Part shown: positions 57,603 to 64,000 of the stretch, in pieces
Numbering within the stretch: position 1 is the first letter of the stretch
Layout of the letters: every line of letters begins with the position of its first letter
Source of the DNA: Enchytraeus crypticus
Lineage: Eukaryota; Annelida; Clitellata; Enchytraeida; Enchytraeidae
NCBI GenBank assembly: GCA_905160935.1
Contig: CAJHZI010000425.1
Span: forward strand, 986,001 to 1,050,000
Length of the DNA: 64,000 nucleotides
Direction: 5' to 3'
Made by a program: the position numbers and the translations under genes
The notes under the pieces: model-generated
What the model saw: the letters and a program-made list of their open reading frames with translations, nothing else
What the model was told of the DNA's origin: nothing
The model's database searches: none

Positions 57603-58049
57603 GACATTACTACATTAGATATTGATTTGATTGGTGAGATGTTATTTGAGCATGTCGGCAAAGGGTGTGTACGACATTTATACGCTTACCAGAGCGGCCG
57701 GTATCCAAATCCAACTGTTTTGGTTCTCTGAACAACTTGAGGAATCCTTAGTGCATGCAGCCATTGCAGAAGCGATGTCCAGAATTCCGCACGTTCCGCC
57801 CGAGACAAGCAACGACATGCCCAATGCAATCCTAACAGTCACTGGAAATTTCTCTAATTTTTGGGTTTTCTGATGAGAATCCGATGATGGTTGAGTTGCA
57901 TGGTATAGAGTAGCAGAACTATAAATGGCTGGAGGAGCGGCAGACACATTTAATGCATTTTCATAGAGTGTAGGATCTGTCGGATGAGTGGATTCGTTAT
58001 ACTCACTGAGAGGCAGGCCTGGATGATCACTACTGTCTAAGCTTTCCAT
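51520..58049 (-). CDS. CD20/MS4A-like four-pass membrane protein (copy 1), at least five exons
   Basis: Exons on the minus strand: 58049-57690, 55163-55103, 54154-54021, 53161-53030 and 51664-51520. Together they encode a cytoplasmic N-terminus, four hydrophobic segments and a Tyr-rich tail: TM1 VRIALGMSLLVSGGTCGILD, TM2 WIWIPAALFAATGMISF, TM3 TLVILSIFGSLGAVSII, TM4 ILLIIIGVLGGVVSVIIVAL. A short TM1-TM2 loop with cysteines, a basic TM2-TM3 loop (TKEKSISRAA) and a short TM3-TM4 loop with cysteines fit the CD20/MS4A plan, whose members act in receptor complexes and calcium signalling. The tail has AYQTI, AYQPI and DYAYIE. Phases agree at every join except exon 2 to exon 3 (phase 1 into phase 0), so one border is wrong or a micro-exon is missed. 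Family identity is tentative; a four-pass protein is likely. Confidence 0.55.
51766..52054 (-). mobile_element. SINE-B copy, tRNA-derived, with target-site duplication
   Basis: The minus strand carries an A-box-like stretch (AGCGCAATGGTGAGAGGCG) and a B box (GTGGGTTCGAATCCC), then a body shared with 41585-41737. TGATGTA flanks it (51759-51765 and 52048-52054). The paralogous sequence near 63204-63210 has a single TGATGTA and no insertion. Confidence 0.8.
52805..52875 (+). mobile_element. Diverged SINE-B fragment
   Basis: AGAGTAAAATCTCGGACATT is identical to the SINE-B body, preceded by a B-box-like GGGATCAATTCCC. Only this piece is recognisable. Confidence 0.4.
53030..53161 (-). CDS. Four-pass membrane protein exon 4 (TM4)
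   Basis: Acceptor TTACAG, donor TC|GTACGT, phase 2 in and out. It encodes a clear membrane segment (DILLIIIGVLGGVVSVIIVA) followed by CATYRLDNNRIQDLK. Confidence 0.62.
53828..53905 (-). mobile_element. SINE-C fragment (AATC-tailed)
   Basis: CAGTCAATCAATCAATAAGG, then ATTTAACGTCCGGTTCCTCG and CAACGTCAGGGACGTC. Confidence 0.6.
54021..54154 (-). CDS. Four-pass membrane protein exon 3 (TM3)
   Basis: Acceptor CTTTAG. It encodes DKTLVILSIFGSLGAVSII, then a polar loop RRSSVNLWVNRNQ ending DSC. The donor CTG|GTTAAG is weak but leaves phase 2, as exon 4 needs. Confidence 0.45.
55103..55163 (-). CDS. Four-pass membrane protein exon 2 (TM2 end, inner loop)
   Basis: Acceptor TGTACAG, phase 0 from exon 1, encoding FAATGMISFTKEKSISRAA. 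The donor GCAA|GTATAC is the best candidate but leaves phase 1, which exon 3 does not accept. Confidence 0.45.
55286..56233 (+). mobile_element. Tc1/mariner-like element with long inverted ends and a partial transposase (relic)
   Basis: Flanked by TA. The ends CAGGGTGAGTAAAAAA are imperfect inverted repeats of about 190 bases. The interior (about 55480-56003) encodes the C-terminal half of a transposase: GKGKLHFIGEKEKVN, LIFQRDYSPADAS and CPPNSPDQNPLDYHVWG. The second acidic catalytic residue (QRD) and a third (NPLDY) are visible, with 37 residues between them, pointing to a DD37D-type member. The N-terminal DNA-binding region and first catalytic residue are absent and an in-frame stop lies near 55553, so it is a dead internal-deletion copy. 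Confidence 0.8.
56245..56700 (-). mobile_element. RTE-like retrotransposon C-terminal fragment
   Basis: The minus strand encodes LFYGYETWTLRKEDIRKPEA, then WIGHILRGEGILKEVIEGRM, GWGRPRL and KAEDREEWRRYVPWTSQ. An internal stop lies near 56568. The fragment abuts the mariner element ending at 56233. Its 3' tail (AGTGCACTGCC on the + strand) recurs near 1422 and, diverged, near 16185. Confidence 0.7.
56797..56862. repeat. (AT)n microsatellite
   Basis: TA run with one CAT interruption. Confidence 0.9.
57505..57602. repeat. (AT)n microsatellite next to membrane-protein exon 1
   Basis: TA runs with GTATA and CATA interruptions, about 90 bases from the donor of the exon ending at 57690. Confidence 0.9.
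57690..58049 (-). CDS. Four-pass membrane protein exon 1 (N-tail, TM1, start of TM2)
   Basis: ATG at 58049, then a 70-residue Ser/Thr/Tyr-rich cytoplasmic region (PTLYENALNVS, AIYSSATLYHA), TM1, a loop with two cysteines (ACTKDSSSCS) and SWIWIPAAL. Donor CTG|GTAAGC, phase 0. Confidence 0.65.
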
Positions 58050-58499
58050 ATCCTTCCTGTTTTGTGCAGCTCAGGAGAACTAAGTCAAGAATATTCTATA
58101 TTTCAAATTATTTTATTTTAAATACAAATTTTTCATACAATTGGAGTAGAACCTGTTATTTGCCATAGTTATTTTAATATATATAAATATTTTTATTTAA
58201 GCGAAAGCTGCTTGAAAGTGCCTGTCTGATCTCGATTCAGAAGTCCCTGAACTGCGACTTTGATGTTAGTTTCAAATTTAGAATAAGGTTATTAGACAAC
58301 GTGTATATTTAATTCAATTCTAAAATACTTAATTTCTACAAACCTCTAGCACTTATGCAATTACAGGTTTTAGTTTTTAAATATATCGTTATACAAAAAG
58401 GCGGCGATTACTAATAATCATAGAGTGAAATATCCGAATAAAATGGAGGAAAATAACCTAAACTACAAATCATGTATAGACGCATACACTGTACGTACA

Positions 58500-58663
58500 G
58501 GTGTATATAATATATTCTACATATACTGTATATTTATATCTATATATATACATGTATACATATATGTACACATATATATACATATACTTATATATACATG
58601 TATATATATATGTTTATATATATACATGTATATATATACATGTACATATATATTATATATATA

Positions 58664-58698
<35 letters not shown>

Positions 58699-58700
58699 TC
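58500..58700. repeat. TATACATG / (AT)n microsatellite
   Basis: Irregular TATATACATGTATA units grading into a pure TA run. Confidence 0.88.
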
Positions 58701-58944
58701 GTCAGCTTTATCAGAACTAAGACAAAGAATACTCTATATTTTCAATTGATGTGTTACCCTGGTGTAATAGCCATGTACTATAACGCAGAAGATAATGTAT
58801 TACCCTGGTATATTATCCTATCATGCGTCCTATCATGTATATATATGTTGCATGTATATACATGTATATACATACAATGTATATACAGCAAATATATATT
58901 TATATATGTATATACCTGTATATAAGAGGTACATACTATATTCT

Positions 58945-59455
58945 CTCCGTGTACGTATTTAAGCATGTAAATGTATATTATTGACTGCCAGTACTGTTTA
59001 CAGAAACCACACGATAAAGCTGACGTTTTCTAGGATGTTGCTAAGCCAAAATATGAATTCAGGATGCAACCAAACATTTACAAAAGTTGTACTTTTACAA
59101 TGTACATTGCACTTACAAAATGTACAGATCCGTCATGTTGCCAGGGTCTCTTCGTTATTCAAACTCAAAATAACAGACAGACAGTAGTTCTATTTGTTCT
59201 ATTTTATTTGTTTACGTATTTAAGCATGTAAATGTACTGTATATTACAGACTATTAGTACTGCAGTGTAGAGAAACCACACGATAAAGCTAAAGTTTTCT
59301 AGGATGTTAATGAGCCAACATATGAAATCAGGATGCAACCAACATTAAGTTGTACCTTTACATTGCGCTAACAAAATGTACAGATCCGTCATGTTGGTGG
59401 GGTCGCGTCATTATTAAAACTCAAAACAAGCAACTGATAGTAGAACTATTTGTTC
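58945..59455. repeat. Tandem duplication of about 260 bases
   Basis: TACGTATTTAAGCATGTAAA and the following CACACGATAAAGCT, TTTTCTAGGATGTT and TACAGATCCGTCATGTTG blocks occur in the same order at 58951-59190 and 59212-59450. Confidence 0.85.
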
Positions 59456-60045
59456 TCTAGGTTCCGCAATTTGTACTCGTACATTTTAGTGGGCCTAAGT
59501 AAATAGTATCAAACTCTAGTAAAGCCAATGTAACGCTGGTTCGCTGGTTCGGCCATTTTGTCTATTCAGCATGAATTATACCTCAATAATTATGGTTCAA
59601 TTTTGGTCAATTTGGGCTGCAAATCCCCTGATTTAAGCTCTTTCCATTTGGTATAAATTTTATTGCATATTCAAGTGCTCCAGTAATCTGGCTGTAAAAT
59701 GGGATCCGCCACCTTATCATTCTAGCCAAATGTCTATACCAAACTTGCGGTGCTTAATTTGTACTACTGTGTGCTGCATATCCCGAAAGTTGAACGGTTA
59801 TCAATCTATACTTGTAGTGTAGAGTACTGGAGACCTACCAAAGTTTTGCAGTACCAACAAATCTAGCCGTCAAATCTGCTGAAAAGCTCTAGACAGATTA
59901 CACTCTGTAAACATAGTAATTTTTTCACAAGGGCCTTATCCACACTTTAATGTAGCTTAGAAAAACAACTTCAGAGGTAGTTTCTCGTTGCCTTCCTTAG
60001 TCCTTGCACAGCCGACTCTTTCCTATTTTTTGTATTCTGTTTTAG

Positions 60046-60395
60046 AAATTAATAATTCACAGCCAGTGAATCTTCGATTCCACAGAAAGTCGATTAAGCC
60101 TAAACTTCATATCCATTATAGGAAGGTCCCCGGATTGCTGGTTAAGTATGTACAGTCTGAGATGGAGGGAGGAGCACTGTGGCCTTGTCACCGATCTGAC
60201 AAAATTTCGTCAATGGACGCATCGGCAAAAGGGGAGACCTTTAGCCGATGGCGTTTTGAAACTGCCTTGCTTCCATCGCATAGGCAAAGAAGGGTGAGGG
60301 CGCGATTTGAGAAGCACGAAGAATTCCAAGATCACCCTTGCTCACCAGTAGACTGGCTTGCTGCCACTGCGAATCTGACAAATCTGCGTTGCTAG
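60046..60395 (+). CDS. Candidate terminal exon of an unrecognised gene
   Basis: The acceptor TCTGTTTTAG precedes a 350-base open stretch with balanced composition, ending in TAG. It encodes about 116 residues, including KPKLHIHYRKVPGLLVKYVQ, FSRWRFETALLPSHRQRR and SPVDWLAATANL. It is basic and has no membrane segment, signal peptide or motif I know. No upstream + strand exon was recognised. It could be a real 3' exon, an exon stranded by the local duplication, or a decayed retrocopy. Confidence 0.35.
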
Positions 60396-60482
60396 TGTTA
60401 TTATTATTATTATTATTAGGCCTATTATTATTTTTTAAGGTTGTTGTTTTTATTATTATCATTTTTAGGCCTATAATTATCT

Positions 60483-60515
<33 letters not shown>

Positions 60516-60530
60516 TAGGCTACTACTATT
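60396..60530. repeat. (ATT)n microsatellite
   Basis: Runs of TTATTATTATTATT with TAGGCCTA interruptions, directly after the stop of the candidate exon 60046-60395. Confidence 0.88.
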
Positions 60531-60595
60531 ATTATTCTGGATTCTATGAAAATATGCACGAATACGGTTTATTATTATATATACATGTATATACA

Positions 60596-61580
60596 GACTG
60601 CGTCAGAAAAAAACTGATCCCCTACAGAAAATTTTCTATAACTTTTGTATCTGATGTCTCTTTATCATGTAAATTTAAACACTTATTCATGGTCCAATTG
60701 TACACATATACTGAAAAAGTGATGGAAATATATGCACCACATTTCGAGTTACAGACCTTTACAGATGCTCCATGCCCCAACCTTTTGTAGATTTCTTACA
60801 TAAACTTTTCTATAACTTTGGTATCTGATGTCTCCTTATCACATAAATTGAAGCGATTATTTGTGGTCCAATTATACATATATGCTGAAAAATTTATGGA
60901 AATATATGTACCACATTTCGAGTTACAGATCAATTTGCGCCATACCCCTACCTCTTATAGATTCTCTAAGCAGTTTATCACTATAAGTCAATATAAGTTG
61001 CGGATACAAATACTCCATGAGCAAGGTAACGGGATAATACTCCATGAGCAAGGTAACGGGATGAAAAGAATAAAGCAAGCCTATCCTCTGACAGGATGGT
61101 CCTTGTCAACTATTTAAAGCATTTGTCGGAAGATTGCAGAGAGAGAAAGCAACTGATAGAAAGGCAGGCTGTGGCTGGCCCAAAAGTACCAGAATTCCTG
61201 CTATTATTGCTGCTGTTGAGGAACTAATTGGTTTTCAGGAAGGAGAGTCTGGAACAAGTCGCAATACACGCCAGATATCTCAACTACTAGGGGTTTCTGC
61301 CGCATCAGTTCGCATGATTGCTACTACCAAAACAAAGAATTAATGAAGGGTTCTAATCAGGAGTATTCGGTGACAAACTGCTTGAAGAACCTAAAAGAGG
61401 TAGGGGCATGACGCAACAAGATCTCTAACTCGAATTGTGGTAATTTATTTCCATGAATTTTTCTGCATATGTGTAGAATTGGATCATGTACTATCGCAAA
61501 ACGTTTCATGATAAAGAGACATCAGATACCAAAGTTATAGAAACATTTCTGTAGGGGGTCAAGTTTTTTTTGACGCAGTC
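60596..61580 (+). mobile_element. Tc1/mariner-like element keeping only the DNA-binding domain
   Basis: Inverted ends begin GACTGCGTCA and extend about 190 bases. The left arm is present twice (about 60625-60780 and 60803-60960). The interior encodes the N-terminal helix-turn-helix of a transposase: KAGCGWPKSTRIPAIIAAVE, then GTSRNTRQISQLLGVSAAS. The catalytic domain is deleted. A 24-base unit (ATACTCCATGAGCAAGG plus 7 bases) is repeated twice near 61013-61060. Confidence 0.75.
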
Positions 61581-61581
61581 A

Positions 61582-61582
61582 T

Positions 61583-61629
<47 letters not shown>

Positions 61630-61665
61630 GTATATATATATATTTATTTATTTTTATTTATTTAT
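61582..61665. repeat. (AT)n / (TTTA)n microsatellite
   Basis: TA run followed by TTTATTTATTT, flanking the mariner-like relic. Confidence 0.9.
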
Positions 61666-61885
61666 TTTTCCACTTGGGCAAACAACACACATTCATTTCA
61701 TTTCAATACACATATCTTTTAATCTGATGTCAAACTAATTGTCTGAGTTCTCTTTAACTCATTGAAAGACTTAATATTAAAATGTCTTACATTTCTTCTG
61801 TTTATTACTCTGAGTAATTATGAACCCAATAATATTAAATTAACTCTCTCATATTCATCTATTAGGTCAACAAATGTTTAGTCAT

Positions 61886-61930
61886 CATCATCATCTTCAC
61901 TTGAATCTCAATTTAACAAGGGACAGGGTT
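61886..61930 (-). mobile_element. Retrotransposon 3' tail fragment (short)
   Basis: CATCATCATCATCTTC followed by a diverged form of the CTTAAATCCCAGTTTAAC tail. Only the last 45 bases remain. Confidence 0.4.
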
Positions 61931-62187
61931 AGAAAATTTTGAATGAATTTCTATAGCTTAGGCGTTCATCAATCTATTGCCATTTCTGAAGTTAGTTTCG
62001 ATCTTAGTGCTTTGTCACCTATTATGACACGTGCAGACCACGGTTGTTCTATTCTTCAGCAATACAGCTTCAACACTGGTAACCTACATATATGTAGTCA
62101 TATGGTGAAAATGCCACAGTGATTATTGTAGCGGCACATTTTGGTCAATACTTAAAGAGCCACTCTACATGTATATATCTACATGTA

Positions 62188-62790
62188 CAGGGTGAGTAAA
62201 GAAAATAATTACACCTGCAAAAAGTTTGAATATCTCACGCTATTGTTAATATTTTCCAATAATACTTTTACCAATTACTAAAGGACTAATTTCTGATGGG
62301 GTAGTTAATTTTCATCTATTTTGGTATATAGATGGGCCAGTTATGCAAGTTTCTGCAGAGCAACCCTCCATTTTTAAAGTAATATAAATATAAATTATAT
62401 TTAATTTTATCTTTATTTTGGCCCTGAAAAGGGCCGTTGTAGTGGTTCAGAAAGAACCAGTTGTATCTGCTAGCATCACTGCCTATTCGATATGCTTTCC
62501 TCCCGCTGCTACGCAGGACTGGAGTCGCTTTCGGAACGCTAGGACAGCCTTGTTGATTCCAGCTTGGGGCACTTCTTCCCAGATCGATTGTAGCACTTCC
62601 TGGAGCCAGTGTCGAAGTCGGTAAGATACTCGACCGCGGATCAGATGGTGCGGGGTTCAAATTCTGGGCTCGCCCGTCACTGACATCGCTTTCGAGTGAG
62701 GAAACTGACGTTAACCTTAGTTTTACCAGCTTTTTTTACTTCCTGCAATTCTGTCTGATTTTTAGGCTTCGGTCCTTGAATAACATCTGA
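62188..62790 (-). mobile_element. Second copy of the long-TIR mariner-like element, truncated and interrupted by a SINE
   Basis: Begins CAGGGTGAGTAAAGAAAA with the same long end as the element at 55286, then the transposase C-terminus on the minus strand (SWNQQGCPSVPKATPVL, ASRYNWFFLNHY). The frame is cut at 62602 by a SINE and resumes at 62746. The other end is missing. The right limit is approximate. Confidence 0.72.
62603..62737 (+). mobile_element. SINE-A copy, exact ends defined by a target-site duplication
   Basis: Starts GAGCCAGTGTCGAAGTC and ends CCAGCTTTTTTT. It is flanked by ACTTCCTG at 62595-62602 and 62738-62745 and splits the mariner-like transposase relic. It defines a unit of about 135 bases. 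Confidence 0.85.
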
Positions 62791-62962
62791 GTAATATTTT
62801 CATTTTAATAGTTTTTTAAAGTATTATTTAACATGTGGTGTACATGTATATTTGTGGCTGTTTGATTCTTTATATGTCATATATCATAATTCAGGCGTTC
62901 AGGAGTTAATTAAAGAGCAGTTAAATAACAAACAACGTAGGTATAAATTAAACATTCTCCGT

Positions 62963-63107
62963 TCACTCAATGTATGCGTAATCCTGCAGATTAGGATTAT
63001 GAGGTTGTTCTGATCCAGATGGATTAGGCGGCGAGTTGATCGGTTGATAAGCGTGATTGTCAACTCTGATAGTCTGATAAGCCCTGTCGTTGTCTGGGAT
63101 GTCAGTG
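62963..63107 (-). CDS. Four-pass membrane protein terminal exon, copy 2 (paralogue, 5' off window)
   Basis: The same 48-residue tail plus stop as the exon at 51520-51664, with identical predicted protein. The acceptor ATTTAG is kept. Flanking intron and 3' sequence are also duplicated. The matching TM4 exon would lie beyond base 64000. Confidence 0.65.
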
Positions 63108-63842
63108 CTAAATTATAACAATTAAACATAATTTTAGTGATCTTATTAATGCGATTGCTTAGCCATGAGAAAAGTCAACAATTTTATGTTCAGCTAAATT
63201 ATCTGATGTAGGTATAAGAGATATCAAAAGCTCTCTGTGTTTTAAGTGGACATGTTTGGTTTTGTTTGTATATTTCGACTCTCAAGAGCCAACAAGTTCA
63301 CATGCCGGAATTGTATCGAGACATAACCGTATATGTGGTGTGCTATTTTTAATTAAGATTGATCAGAGATATGAGAAATACTAATTACACTTAATTATAC
63401 TACACTTTCAAATAATATTTTTATCATTATAAATAATTTTACATAATTACTCAACAATGAAGATAAAATAATAAGCGTATACACAAAAAATAAGCGCCTA
63501 GAGTATAGGCCATGTCATGTCATGTGCTTATCCAGGGGCTGGTTCCAACCAAAGATTTCTAGGTAGGCCTATAGGTACTATACTTAAATTGCTCAAAATT
63601 CTACAATATTAAGAAATGGTTTGACAGATTGCGGGGTAGCTTAAAATTGCAAAGATAGAATTTTGAAGCATCTAAAGTGTAGTGGGGCCTTACGCACCGT
63701 GTCGTATATAATTATATTTAGTATTATATAAGCGTGTATAATATAATTAGGTGTAAGTAAATGTATAGTATAATTATGTATAGTTAGTATTTTCCATGTC
63801 TCGATCAATCTTGATCATGTACATCACTATGTCGTGTAAATT

Positions 63843-63952
63843 AAAGCTGGTAAAGATAATGTTAACGTCAGTTTCCTCACTCGAAAGCGATGTCAGTGAC
63901 GGGAGAGCCCAGGATTTGAACCTCACACATACTGATCCGCGGTCGGTGTATA
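63843..63952 (-). mobile_element. SINE-A copy, 5' truncated
   Basis: 3' end, core and B box are present; the sequence stops at CGCGGTCGG. It is inserted in the duplicated flank of the membrane-protein paralogue and is absent from the corresponding place near 52690. Confidence 0.7.
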
Positions 63953-64000
63953 CCAGAGGCATATGGGAAGATAATGTGAATATGGAGCTAATTAATGCTC

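Larger units (their letters stand above)
62880..64000. repeat. Duplicated segment, copy 2
   Basis: Matches 51430-52760 and runs to the window edge. It has the empty SINE-B site at 63204-63210 and its own SINE-A at 63843-63952. Confidence 0.85.

Overview
This 64 kb window is nuclear DNA from an invertebrate animal, not a prokaryote or a virus. It is AT-rich and has no operons. Its real genes are split into short exons with GT/AG borders and matching phases. The rest is dense with (AT)n tracts, minisatellites, tRNA-derived SINEs, non-LTR retrotransposon fragments and Tc1/mariner and hAT relics. The repeat types would fit a marine lophotrochozoan such as a mollusc, but nothing here proves the phylum.

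Left third (about 3.2-19.6 kb, + strand): a gene of 18 visible exons for an ANKFN1 / Wide awake (Nmf9) protein. It has ankyrin repeats, a fibronectin type III domain, a long conserved ANKFN1-specific region and a C-terminal Ras-association-like segment. Exon phases are consistent from 3265 to the stop at 19558; the N-terminal exons are not visible. Several introns carry minisatellites, and three exon edges are themselves part of tandem duplications that copy the splice site.

Middle (about 19.6-43.4 kb): minisatellites at 20.2-22.1 kb, then about 15 kb of AT-rich sequence with almost no SINEs, then on the minus strand a five-exon gene for a GW182/TNRC6-like protein, the Argonaute partner in microRNA silencing. 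Its exons add up to 870 codons plus stop. I find no C-terminal RRM, and the AT-rich stretch lies where its 3' UTR would be.

Right third (about 45-64 kb): two non-LTR retrotransposon relics (45.1-45.9 and 48.1-50.8 kb), then a minus-strand gene of at least five exons (58.05 to 51.52 kb) for a small four-pass membrane protein resembling the CD20/MS4A group. A second copy of its last exon and downstream flank lies at 62.9-64.0 kb, so the locus is a tandem duplication running off the right edge. Between the copies are two internally deleted Tc1/mariner relics, a fragment of a third, an RTE-like retrotransposon fragment and one candidate terminal exon of an unknown + strand gene.

All boundaries come from reading the sequence by eye. 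Gene families were recognised from remembered conserved motifs, with no database search.
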